The position numbers and the translations under genes were made by a program. From Streptomyces sp. CNQ-509 (lineage in GTDB: Bacteria > Actinomycetota > Actinomycetes > Streptomycetales > Streptomycetaceae): a stretch of 64,000 nt of DNA. Position 1 is the first letter of the stretch. Every line of letters begins with the position of its first letter. Under the pieces are notes generated by a model. The model made no database searches, was not told the DNA's origin, and was given only the letters and a program-made list of their open reading frames with translations. Shown here piece after piece: positions 8,688 through 16,652 of this stretch. The stretch is taken from the NCBI RefSeq assembly GCF_001011035.1, contig NZ_CP011492.1, positions 2,923,501-2,987,500 on the forward strand, in the 5' to 3' direction.

Positions 8688-9587
8688 TCACGGCCAGGCG
8701 TAGAAGCCCTGCCCCGTCTTGCGCCCCAGCTCGCCCCGCGCGACCTTCGCCCGCAGCAGCTCAGGCGGCGCGAACCGCTCCCCCAGCGTCCCGCACAGGT
8801 GCTCGGCGATGGCCAGCCTGACGTCCAGCCCGACCAGGTCCGTCAGCCGCAGCGGGCCCATCGGGTGCTTGTAGCCCAGCTCCATCGCGGTGTCGATGTC
8901 CGCGGGGGCCGCCACGCCCTCCTCGGCCATGCGGATCGCCTCCAGGCCCAGGGCCACCCCGAGCCTGCTGCTGGCGAAGCCCGGCGAGTCCCTTACGACC
9001 ACCGCCGTCTTGCCCAGCGTCCGCGTCCAGCCGCGCGCCGCCGCCAGCGCCGCGGCACCGGTCTCCGGCGCGGTGACCAGTTCCACCAGCTCCGAGGCGG
9101 GGACGGGGTTGAAGAAGTGCATGCCGAGGAACCGCGCGGGCCGGCCGAGGGCGGCGGCCAGCTCGGCGACGGACAGCGAGCTGGTGTTCGTCGCCAGCAC
9201 GGCGTCCGGGCCCACCGCCCGCTCGGCGGCGGCGAGCACCCGCGCCTTCAGCCCCGCGTCCTCGGGCACCGCCTCCACCACCAGTTCGAGACCCGCTTCC
9301 GCCGGCAGCTCCGCGACGGAGCCCACGGCCCGTATCCGCGCGCACACCTCGTCCGGATCCACCCCCGCGGCCAGCCGGCCCCGCTCCGCGGCCCGCCGCA
9401 GCGAGCCGGCGACCCGCGCCACCGCGGCCGCCGCCGCGTCCGCGCCGCTCTCCACGATCACGACGCGCGATCCGGCGGTCGCGAACGACTGGGCGATCCC
9501 CGCGCCCATCCGGCCGCCGCCGACGACCGCCATGGCGCGGGGCGCCTGGGCGCCGGGCCCGTCGGGCGCTGTGCTGTGCTCCGTCAT
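8688..9587 (-). CDS. paaH: 3-hydroxyacyl-CoA dehydrogenase (PaaH/Hbd type)
   Basis: 299 residues from ATG 9587. The NAD-binding Rossmann motif VVGGGRMGAGIAQSFA lies near residue 20. The catalytic region follows (ATNTSSLSVAEL, FLGMHFFNPVP with the active-site His), then the C-terminal dimerisation domain (DSPGFASSRLGVALGLEAIR, ELGYKHPMGPLRLTDLVGLD). It oxidises 3-hydroxyacyl-CoA to 3-ketoacyl-CoA with NAD+. Divergent paaI and paaK on the other side of an 86-bp gap suggest the phenylacetyl-CoA route, where PaaH oxidises 3-hydroxyadipyl-CoA. A role in butyryl-CoA metabolism is the alternative. The paaABCDE epoxidase genes are not in this window. Confidence 0.85.
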   Translation of the reverse strand: MTEHSTAPDGPGAQAPRAMAVVGGGRMGAGIAQSFATAGSRVVIVESGADAAAAAVARVAGSLRRAAERGRLAAGVDPDEVCARIRAVGSVAELPAEAGLELVVEAVPEDAGLKARVLAAAERAVGPDAVLATNTSSLSVAELAAALGRPARFLGMHFFNPVPASELVELVTAPETGAAALAAARGWTRTLGKTAVVVRDSPGFASSRLGVALGLEAIRMAEEGVAAPADIDTAMELGYKHPMGPLRLTDLVGLDVRLAIAEHLCGTLGERFAPPELLRAKVARGELGRKTGQGFYAWP

Positions 9588-9639
9588 GTCGTACGTCCTG
9601 TCGTACCTCTTGACTGGGATCCGGCCGCTCCGCAAGCTA

Positions 9640-9653
9640 ACCGAATGATCGGT
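9640..9653. promoter_or_regulatory. Operator-like palindrome between paaH and paaI
   Basis: ACCGAATGATCGGT: perfect 5-bp arms ACCGA/TCGGT with a 4-bp spacer, midway in the divergent intergenic region. Its form resembles sites of TetR-type PaaR repressors, which respond to phenylacetyl-CoA. No tetR gene lies next to it, so the assignment is inference. Confidence 0.5.
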
Positions 9654-9673
9654 CGGGCCACAAGGGGAGTCAG

Positions 9674-10165
9674 GTGGTGCAGCACATGACCTCGCCGCAC
9701 GACGGCACGACGGTGTTCGCGGCCGACGCCGCGGCCCGCCGCCACGGCATCGAACTGCTGGAGGCCGCGCCGGGCGCCGCGGTGCTGCGGATGGCGGTCA
9801 CGGCGGAGATGGCCAACGGCCACGGCATCGCCCACGGCGGCTACGTCTTCCTCCTCGCCGACACCGCGTTCGCCTGCGCGTGCAACAGCCGCGGGGTCGC
9901 CGTCGCGGCGGGCGCGGACATCACGTACGCGGCGCCCGCGCACGTCGGGGACGTGCTGGTGGCGCGGGCGGAGGAGCGGGTGCGCTTCGGCCGGAACGGG
10001 GTCTACGACGTGCGGGTGCTGCGCGGCGCCGAGGTGATCGCGGAGTTCCGCGGCCGGAGCCGTATCGTCCGCGACCCGTCGACGGGCGCGCGGGGCCCGT
10101 ACGGAGCAGGCGGCAGCGGGGTGAACGGCGAGCACGACGGGACAGGACCGGAGGGACGCGCGTGA
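9674..10165 (+). CDS. paaI: PaaI family hotdog thioesterase
   Basis: 163 residues, hotdog fold. The family motif NGHGIAHGGYVFLLADTAFA supplies the HGG turn and catalytic Asp. It hydrolyses hydroxyphenylacetyl-CoA and related aryl-CoA esters, a rescue step that frees CoA when the phenylacetate pathway stalls. AGGGGAG four bases upstream supports GTG 9674 (or the next GTG, 9677). The 4-bp overlap with paaK (GTGA) indicates translational coupling. About 20 extra Gly/Glu-rich residues follow the folded domain. Confidence 0.88.
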   Translation: MVQHMTSPHDGTTVFAADAAARRHGIELLEAAPGAAVLRMAVTAEMANGHGIAHGGYVFLLADTAFACACNSRGVAVAAGADITYAAPAHVGDVLVARAEERVRFGRNGVYDVRVLRGAEVIAEFRGRSRIVRDPSTGARGPYGAGGSGVNGEHDGTGPEGRA

Positions 10166-11475
10166 GCGAGACGACGACCGGCACCCCCGCCCCGCTGCTC
10201 GACGACGGCGAGCGCATGACCCCCGGCGAGCTGGCGGCGTACCAACTCGACCGCCTCCGCGCCACGCTCCGCCACGCGTACGACAACGTCCCCCTCTACC
10301 GCCGCAAGTTCGACGCCGCAGGCGTCACCCCCGACGACTGCCGCACGCTCGCCGATCTCGCGCGCTTCCCCTTCACCACCAAGGACGACCTCCGCGAGGG
10401 CTACCCCTTCGGGATGTTCGCCGTCCCCGTCTCGGACGTCCGCCGGCTGCACGCCTCCAGCGGCACCACCGGCCTGCCCACCGTCGTCGGCTACACGGCG
10501 GCCGACCTCGACACCTGGTCGGGACTCGTCGCCCGCTCCATCCGCGCCGCGGGCGGCAGGCCCGGGCACCGGGTGCATGTCGCGTACGGCTACGGGCTCT
10601 TCACCGGCGGCCTCGGCGCCCACTACGGCGCGGAACGCCTCGGCTGCACCGTCATCCCCGCCTCCGGCGGGATGACCGCGCGGCAGGTGCAGCTCATCCG
10701 GGACTTCGCGCCCGAGGTCATCATGGTCACGCCCTCCTACATGCTGACGATCATCGACGAGTTCGAGCGCCAGGGCCTCGACCCGCGCGCCGGCTCGCTG
10801 CGCGTCGGTATCTTCGGTGCCGAGCCGTGGACGGAGGAGATGCGGCACGAGATCGAGGAGCGGGCCGGTCTCGACGCGGTGGACATCTACGGGCTCTCGG
10901 AAGTGATCGGGCCCGGCGTCGCGCAGGAGTGCGTGGAGACCAAGGACGGGCTGCACGTGTGGGAGGACCATTTCCTGCCGGAGATCGTGGACCCGGTGAC
11001 GGACGAGGTGCGGGCGGCGGGCGAGGGCGGCGAGCTGGTGTTCACGTCGCTCACGAAGGAGGCCATGCCGGTCGTCCGCTACCGCACCCGCGACCTCAGC
11101 CGGCTGCTGCCGGGCACGGCGCGGCCGGCGTTCCGGCGGATGGAGAAGGTCACCGGACGCTGCGACGACATGATCATCCTGCGCGGCGTCAACGTCTTCC
11201 CGAGCCAGATCGAGGAGATCGTGCTCCGCACCCCCGGGGTGGCACCGCACTTCCAGTTGCGGCTGACCCGCCACGGCCGTCTCGACCGGATGACGATACG
11301 GGCCGAGGCCCGGCCGGGGGCGCCGGCGGAGCAGTGGACGGCGGCGGGCGAGGCGATCGCGCGGCGGGTGCGGGAGGGCGTGGGGGTCGGCGTGGAGGTG
11401 GAGGTCGTGGCGCCGGAGACGCTGGAGCGGTCGGTGGGCAAGATCCGCAGGGTGGTGGACGAACGGGAGGGCTAG
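10162..11475 (+). CDS. paaK: Phenylacetate-CoA ligase
   Basis: 437 residues, starting at GTG that overlaps the paaI stop. Adenylate-forming motifs: HASSGTTGLPTVVGYT (phosphate loop), IYGLSEVIGPG, and VKEAMPVVRYRTRDLSRL-like segments with RTRD. GRCDDMIILRGVNVFPSQIE lies near the C-terminal hinge, and the catalytic lysine is in SVGKIRRV. This layout matches PaaK, which activates phenylacetate to its CoA thioester. Length and motif order are normal. Downstream lie two tandem GC hairpins, then a convergent acetyltransferase gene. Confidence 0.93.
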   Translation: MSETTTGTPAPLLDDGERMTPGELAAYQLDRLRATLRHAYDNVPLYRRKFDAAGVTPDDCRTLADLARFPFTTKDDLREGYPFGMFAVPVSDVRRLHASSGTTGLPTVVGYTAADLDTWSGLVARSIRAAGGRPGHRVHVAYGYGLFTGGLGAHYGAERLGCTVIPASGGMTARQVQLIRDFAPEVIMVTPSYMLTIIDEFERQGLDPRAGSLRVGIFGAEPWTEEMRHEIEERAGLDAVDIYGLSEVIGPGVAQECVETKDGLHVWEDHFLPEIVDPVTDEVRAAGEGGELVFTSLTKEAMPVVRYRTRDLSRLLPGTARPAFRRMEKVTGRCDDMIILRGVNVFPSQIEEIVLRTPGVAPHFQLRLTRHGRLDRMTIRAEARPGAPAEQWTAAGEAIARRVREGVGVGVEVEVVAPETLERSVGKIRRVVDEREG

Positions 11476-11494
11476 GCGGTACGGGCAGGGCTCC

Positions 11495-11540
11495 CCGGCG
11501 CGGCCCGCGCCGCGGCTCCGGCGCGGCCCGCGCCGCGGCT
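11495..11540. terminator. Tandem duplicated GC hairpins between paaK and an acetyltransferase gene
   Basis: A 23-bp unit is present twice head to tail (11495-11517 and 11518-11540). Each copy contains the dyad GGCGCGG-C-CCGCGCC, so two identical stem-loops can form. The second copy touches the stop of the convergent gene. Probable bidirectional terminator. Confidence 0.6.
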
Positions 11541-12058
11541 CAGCGGGCCGCGACGCCCTCCGCCTGCTCGCCGTCCCGCGCCGCCCGCAGCGGCTTGGCG
11601 AAGCAGCGGCTGTCCGGCTCGCAGCGGTAGTAGCCGAACTTCTCCGTCGGCTCGTACCCCTCCGACCGGTACAGCGCTATGGCCTCCGGCTGCTTGCTGC
11701 CCGTCTCCAGCACCATCCGCGTCCGCCCCGCGGCCCGCGCGCTCTCCTCCAGCGCCGCGAGTATCCGCCGCGCAAGACCGCGCCCCCGGGCCTCGGGGAC
11801 CACGTACATCCGCTTCAGCTCGGCGTCACCGGGCCGGTGCCCCTCGGGGGTCCCGTCCATGGCCCGCCAGCCGCCCGTGGCGAGGGGGGTGCCGTCGGCG
11901 TCGTACGCCAGCAGGTAGAGCCCGCGCGGGGGCGTGAAGTGCAGCGGGTCCATCACCGTGTGATCCCCTTCGCCGTACCGCTCGGCGTACTCGAGCTGGA
12001 CCCGGTCGTTGAGCATGACCGCGTCGGGGTGGTCGTAGGGCACGGGGACGATCTCCAT
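11540..12058 (-). CDS. GNAT family N-acetyltransferase
   Basis: 172 residues. Acetyl-CoA-binding motif A is visible as LKRMYVVPEARGRGLARRIL, followed by RMVLETGSKQPEAIALYRSE and GYEPTEKFGYYRC, typical of the PF00583 fold. The acceptor is unknown. The start at 12058 (MEIVPVPYDHP) gives the normal family length; a much longer open frame continues upstream but is not domain-supported. It is divergent from the acidic hypothetical protein gene, 105 bp apart. Confidence 0.85.
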   Translation of the reverse strand: MEIVPVPYDHPDAVMLNDRVQLEYAERYGEGDHTVMDPLHFTPPRGLYLLAYDADGTPLATGGWRAMDGTPEGHRPGDAELKRMYVVPEARGRGLARRILAALEESARAAGRTRMVLETGSKQPEAIALYRSEGYEPTEKFGYYRCEPDSRCFAKPLRAARDGEQAEGVAAR

Positions 12059-12163
12059 GACGGCAATGGTACGAAGCCGCCGCCGGGTGCTGAACCGGGC
12101 ATCACGGTGCAGGTGACCGGACCCGGAGACCGCGAGGGGGGCCAGCGGCCATACTTTGGGACC

Positions 12164-12781
12164 GTGGAGGAGAACAAAGGTCTGAAGGTCACGCCCGTCA
12201 ACGCCGCAGCGATGGACCCGGCCGCTCTGCCCGGCCTCGTACCGTCGCCGCCGGACGAGAAGGAGAAGGAGCAGGACGAAGCAGAAACGACCGACGAGAA
12301 GACGGAATCCGAGGACTCCGCGGCCGCCGCGGACACCGAGGACGCCGCGGACGACGACAGCGACGAGGACGAGGCGGACAAGGCCGGGTCCGCCGGCAAG
12401 GACGCCGAAGGCGACGCTGACGACGCCGACGAGGACAAGGCGACCGCGTCCGGGGACTCCGAGGCCGGCGCCTCCGACGACCCGGGCTCCGACGGCGACG
12501 GGCCCGTGTTCGAGGCCGCCGACCGCCGCGGCTCGGTGACCATCGACAGCACCGGTGTCCGCTTCCAGCTCGACGACACCGAGGCCGAGTTCACCTGGCC
12601 GGAGATCGGCGCGGTCGAGTACAAGACCTCCCGGTTCGGCCGCCGCCTCGTCCTCAGCGTCCACGACGACCGGGGCATCTGCCCGGCCGAGGTGGAGGCA
12701 CCGGACAAGGCGACGCTGAAGACGTGGGCGGCCGACCTGGAGTCCGCTCTCGACGCCTACTTCGAGGAGACGTCGCCGTAG
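12164..12781 (+). CDS. Conserved hypothetical protein: acidic N-terminus plus PH-like C-terminal domain
   Basis: 205 residues. The first ~120 are extremely acidic and low-complexity (runs of Glu, Asp, Ala, Ser), probably disordered. The last ~85 form a compact beta-rich segment (RGSVTIDSTGVRFQLDD, FTWPEIGAVEYK, FGRRLVLSV, LKTWAADLESALDAYFEE), which I recall as a conserved Streptomyces protein of unknown function. TACTTT at 12152-12157 sits six bases before the GTG, so the mRNA is probably leaderless. The last 25 bp overlap the convergent GH74-like gene. Confidence 0.7.
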   Translation: MEENKGLKVTPVNAAAMDPAALPGLVPSPPDEKEKEQDEAETTDEKTESEDSAAAADTEDAADDDSDEDEADKAGSAGKDAEGDADDADEDKATASGDSEAGASDDPGSDGDGPVFEAADRRGSVTIDSTGVRFQLDDTEAEFTWPEIGAVEYKTSRFGRRLVLSVHDDRGICPAEVEAPDKATLKTWAADLESALDAYFEETSP

Positions 12782-13653
12782 ACGACCCCCCGTCCGTTGG
12801 TCGACACGTACACGCGGCCGAAGACCCGCGGGTCCCCGGTGATGGCGGCACCGGTCCGGCCCCACTGATGGGCGTCGTCGTTGATGCGCTCCCAGGTGGC
12901 GCCGGCGTCGGTGGAGCGGAAGATCCCGCGAACGCCGCCGATCCTGGCGCTCGTGTAGAGCGCCTGGTACGTCGCGCCCGGCGCGGCCTTGCCGAAGCCG
13001 ATCGTGTCGGCCTCGTCGACGCCGGATACGCGGGCAAAGGTCGCGCCGGCGTCGGTGGAGCGCCACAGGCCGTGGCCGCTGGGAGCGCCGAGGTAGAGCA
13101 CGTCGTTGTCGTGCGGGTCGACGGCGAGGCGCTCGCCCATGCCGCGTCCCGGCATGTTGCCGCCGAGCTTGAAGGGCAGCGGGGACTTCTGCCAGGTGGC
13201 TCCGCGGTCGGCGGAGCGGTAGACGGCGCCGTTGCCGGGGTCACAGTCGTTGGTGTAGGTGCCGACGGCGGCGTAGACCCTGTCGGGCTCGACGGGATCG
13301 GAGGCGATGCTGGCGACGCCCGTGTGGCCCCAGTCGTCCCAGCCGACGGAGTCGAGGAGGGGGGTCCACGTCTTGTCGGACTCCCGCCAGCGGTAGGCGC
13401 CGCCGATATCGGTGCGGGCGTAGGCGAGGCCGGGCTCGGAACGGTTGAAGACGATGCCGGGGACGAAACCGCCGCCGTCGATACGGGCGTTACGCCAGTC
13501 GTAGGGCACGGCGGTGGTCTTCCCGCTGCTCCGGCCCGCTGCGGCGCTCTGAGCACTTTCGGCGAACGGCTCGGCCGTCGCGGGCCCGGAGACGAGCAGG
13601 CCGGCGGCGAGTAGGACCGGTCCGGCGAGTCGGAGTCTGCTGATCCTGCGCAC
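12757..13653 (-). pseudogene. GH74 xyloglucanase/endoglucanase remnant with large internal deletion
   Basis: 298 residues, signal peptide then two fused pieces. The first (about 190 residues, from DWRNARIDGGGFVPGIVFN through ARTDIGGAYRW, FKLGGNMPGRGMGERLAVDP, HGLWRSTDAGATF) is the start of a GH74 double seven-bladed propeller. The second (from VDEADTIGFGKAAPGATY to STNGRGVVYGD) is the normal GH74 C-terminal end. The middle, several hundred residues in family members of 700 or more, is missing in frame; the join is near base 13020. The second catalytic Asp (C-terminal propeller) should be absent, so activity on xyloglucan is unlikely. GTG 13653 follows GGAGAGG. A perfect CebR-type box lies 39 bp upstream. 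Confidence 0.75.
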
Positions 13654-13691
13654 GTTGGGGGGCCTCTCCACGGGGTGGCTGCGGCGCCGCG

Positions 13692-13705
13692 TGGGAGCGC
13701 TCCCA
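13692..13705. promoter_or_regulatory. CebR-type operator upstream of the GH74 remnant
   Basis: TGGGAGCGCTCCCA, the exact 14-bp palindrome known as the binding site of the cellobiose-responsive LacI repressor CebR in Streptomyces. It ends 39 bp before the GTG start at 13653. Two 15-bp direct repeats (GCGGCGCCGCGTGGG at 13681-13695 and 13710-13724) straddle it. Confidence 0.85.
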
Positions 13706-13753
13706 GAATGCGGCGCCGCGTGGGGAGGGGTCAAGGTGCGTACGGAATCGAAC

Positions 13754-14410
13754 TCATTCGACACGTGCGCTACGCCCTCTGCCGGCCCCCGGCCCGTCGC
13801 AGGGCCGCCACGCCCCGCCCACGAGCGCCACCGCGCTGAAGCTCCCGTCCGCCACCCGCCGCACGGTCTCCTCCCACTCCCGGAGCACGCGCCGCCGCCC
13901 ACCGGGGCTGGCGGTCCACGCATCGCGCGTCACGACCGGCCCGCCGTACGCGGGATCCCAGGTCAGCGCGGAGAAGGGGCCGATGCCGGGCACCTGGGTG
14001 GCCAGCATGTGCACGGTGCGCCGGTGGTACCACTTGCTGACGGTGGTGACGGACAGCCCGGAGTCCAGCGCCTCGTGCACGTACGGCAGCGAGAACGCGA
14101 CGTTCTCCCAGGTGTTCGCCGACCTGTCCTCACACCGGATCACCTCCTCCGGCACCCCGCGGGCCACCAGCAGCCGGCGGAACTCCCGGGCCTCGACGAC
14201 GCCGTCGTGCCGGTTCACTCCCCCGGTGAGGATGACCAGGGGCGCCAGCCCGCGGTGGTGGCGCTCGGCGACGATCTCCACGGGCGGGCCGGACTGGTGG
14301 GTGCCGAAGACGAGATGCGCGGTGGCCCGCCCGGCGGGCGGCGGTGCGGAGACGTCCACGTACGCGGTGATCTCGGCGATCTCCCGTGCGCTCAGCCGGC
14401 GTTCGGTCAT
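13754..14410 (-). CDS. YdcF family (DUF218) protein
   Basis: 218 residues from ATG 14410 with GAGGAG upstream. DUF218 signatures: HLVFGTHQSGPPVEIVAERH, LAPLVILTGGVNRHDG, EDRSANTWENVAFS and SVTTVSKWYHRRTVHMLATQ. YdcF-type proteins bind nucleotide-like ligands (E. coli YdcF binds S-adenosylmethionine) or act near envelope polysaccharide metabolism; the precise role is unknown. It lies 22 bp downstream of the frameshifted SMP-30-like gene on the same strand. Confidence 0.85.
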   Translation of the reverse strand: MTERRLSAREIAEITAYVDVSAPPPAGRATAHLVFGTHQSGPPVEIVAERHHRGLAPLVILTGGVNRHDGVVEAREFRRLLVARGVPEEVIRCEDRSANTWENVAFSLPYVHEALDSGLSVTTVSKWYHRRTVHMLATQVPGIGPFSALTWDPAYGGPVVTRDAWTASPGGRRRVLREWEETVRRVADGSFSAVALVGGAWRPCDGPGAGRGRSARVE

Positions 14411-14432
14411 GCATGCTCCTCGGAGAAGGCCC

Positions 14433-15445
14433 TCAGAGGGGGACGGCCACCGCGTTGAAGGTGGTGTCCGGTTCCTGGGGGGAGGTGAAGCGGGCGTTGA
14501 CCAGATAGAGGCGGTTGCCGTGGCGGGCCGCCGTGATGGGGACGTCGAAGCGGGGGTCCGTGATCGTGTGGTGCAGCGTGGCGGTGCGCATCGCGCGGGC
14601 GAGGCGGAAGACCGCGACCTGATTGTCGCAGTTGCGGACCACGTACAGCGTGTGGCCGACGCGGGCCAGGCCGTCGCCGTTGAGGACGTCCGCCGCGCCG
14701 CGCAGCGCGATCTCCGTGGCGTGGCCGGTCCGCACGTCGACGTGGTACAGGCGGCCGGGGATGCTGCTGACGACGATGACACCGCGGCCGTCGGGGTGTC
14801 GACGATGCCGTTGGCGTTGTAGACGTGGGGGGTCTGGACCCAGTCGCCGGTGAGCGGGAGGGCGCGGACCTGGCCCCGGCGGCCGCGGGGGACGGCGTAG
14901 AGAACCGCCTCGTTGGAGTCGGTGAACCAGGCGTCCCTGCCGAGGAGGACGGTGTCGTTGATGAAGTGGCCGGCCGGGGGCGTCAGCCGGTGGGTCGCGA
15001 CCAGGGCGCCGGTGCGGGAGTCGATGAGGCTCGCCGTGCCGCCGGCGCCGTCCGCCACGTACAGCAGGTCGTCGCGGTCCAGCTTCAGGCCGATGGACGC
15101 CCTGCCGAGGGCGCCGGCGCGGAGGACCTTGAGCGCGCCGGTGCGCAGGTCGGCGCGGAGAACGCCGCCGTGGGCACGGGAGCCCATGTAGGCGTACGGC
15201 CGGCTGCCGATGGTGATGCCCTCGGGGAGCCAGCCGTCGGGCAGCGGGAACTCGGTGGGCCAGTCGCCGTCGGTGGGCCTGGTGGTGCCATGAGGGCTGG
15301 TCGTACCGTTCGGCCTGGTGGTGCCCGACGGCCTCTTCGCGCCGTACGCCGCGCCCGCGCCGGCGACCGTCGCGGCCGTGAACGTCGCGCCGGCGGCGCA
15401 GCCGAGGAGCAGGCGGCGGGAGAGTCCGGGGTGGTCCGGAGTCAT
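14433..15445 (-). pseudogene. Frameshifted SMP-30/gluconolactonase-like secreted propeller protein
   Basis: Two overlapping frames together make one protein of about 337 residues. The N-terminal frame runs from ATG 15445 (Tat-like signal LSRRLLLGCAAGATFTAAT, mature part LPDGWLPEGITIGSRPYAYM, LKLDRDDLLYVADG, FINDTVLLGRDAWFTDS) to VYNANGIVDTP. The C-terminal frame resumes with DGRGVIVVSSIPGRLYHVDV and ends FNAVAVPL. The switch falls at the GGGG run at 14793-14796; one extra base there restores continuity. This may be a real mutation or a sequencing error. Intact relatives are secreted six-bladed propellers, often annotated as SMP-30 or wrongly as superoxide dismutase. Confidence 0.8.
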
Positions 15446-15582
15446 GGTCGCGGGCCTTCCGCGGCGTGGGACGGCAGGGGTGTGCGCACCTCGGTAACTC
15501 TGCGACCTTCCGGCACAACGGATTGTGCACGTCCCGGAGTTCCCCCGCACACCCCGTCGCGCCTGCCTGAGAAGATGGCCCC

Positions 15583-16611
15583 ATGCCGCCCCCCGGAGCA
15601 CCGCCCCAGCGCAGCGCCATCGGCGTACGCGACGTGGCCGCGCTGGCGCGGGTGTCGCCCACGACGGTGTCCAACGTGCTGTCGGGCAACCGCCCCGTCA
15701 GCGCGGCCACCCGCGAGCGGGTGCACTGGGCGATCGACCAACTCGGCTACCGCCCCAACCTCTCCGCCCGCAACCTGCGGCTGCGCCGCGCCGGCCTGAT
15801 CGCCGTCGCCGTACCGGAGATCGACATCCCGTACTTCGCCGAGCTGACCCGGCACGTCGTCCAGGCCGCCCGCGAGAGCGGCTACACCGTGCTCATTGAC
15901 CAGACCGAGGGCCGCCTGGAAGCCGAGCGCTTCGTCCTGAGCGGCATGAACCCCGGCACGGTCGACGGCGTGCTCTTCAGCCCCCTCGGCATCGAGCGGC
16001 ACGAGTTCGACAACCGGCGCGGCAGCACCCCGCTGGTGCTCCTGGGCGAGCGCATCACCGGGACCGGCGTCGACCACGTGGCGATCGACAACGTCGCCGC
16101 GGCAGCTGACGCCACCGCGTACCTCCTCGGCCGCGGCCGCCGCCGCGTCGCCGCGCTCGGCCACCAGGAGCCGCGCGGCGGCGGTACGGCGCCCCGCCGG
16201 ACGGAGGGCTACCGCCGGGCGCTCCAGGCCGCGGGCGTGCCGTACGACCCGTCGCTCGTCGTCCATACGCCCTCGTACCACCGCCGCGACGGCGCCCTGG
16301 CCATGGCCGCAGCCCTGGACCGCGACACCCGCCCCGACGCGGTGTTCTGCTACACCGACCTCCTCGCGCTCGGCGCCATCCACACGCTGCACGAGCGCGG
16401 GCTGCGGGTGCCGGAGGACGTGGCGGTCATCGGGATCGACGACATCGACGACGGCCGGTACAGCAACCCGACGCTGACGACGATCGCGCCGGACAAGGCG
16501 GAGATCGCGCGGACGGCGCTGGGGCTGCTGCTGGACCGGATCGCGGACGGGGGGCGGGCGGCGCGGCAGGTGGTGGCGGCGCACAGGCTGGAGGTCAGGC
16601 GGAGCACGTGA
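15583..16611 (+). CDS. LacI family transcriptional regulator
   Basis: 342 residues. The N-terminal LacI HTH is clear (VRDVAALARVSPTTVSNVLS at about 15-34), with hinge-like NLSARNLRLRRAGLIAVAVP. A periplasmic-binding-like effector domain follows (IDIPYFAELTRHVVQAARES, DGVLFSPLGIE, DAVFCYTDLLALGAIHTL, VIGIDDIDDGRYSNPTLTTI). The 41-bp gap to the convergent GH2 gene suggests it controls that glycosidase through the CAACGTTG-type sites upstream of it. The HTH differs from CebR as I remember it, so it is unlikely to be the protein that reads the CebR box at 13692. Confidence 0.92.
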   Translation: MPPPGAPPQRSAIGVRDVAALARVSPTTVSNVLSGNRPVSAATRERVHWAIDQLGYRPNLSARNLRLRRAGLIAVAVPEIDIPYFAELTRHVVQAARESGYTVLIDQTEGRLEAERFVLSGMNPGTVDGVLFSPLGIERHEFDNRRGSTPLVLLGERITGTGVDHVAIDNVAAAADATAYLLGRGRRRVAALGHQEPRGGGTAPRRTEGYRRALQAAGVPYDPSLVVHTPSYHRRDGALAMAAALDRDTRPDAVFCYTDLLALGAIHTLHERGLRVPEDVAVIGIDDIDDGRYSNPTLTTIAPDKAEIARTALGLLLDRIADGGRAARQVVAAHRLEVRRST

Positions 16612-16652
16612 ACCGGGGGCGTACGCGCGGACGCGCACACCCCGGCACGGAT

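Noticed and set aside
15583..16611. LacI-family protein as CebR itself
   Set aside because: Its HTH sequence differs from CebR as I remember it, and its nearest convincing sites are of the CAACGTTG type, not the CebR box.
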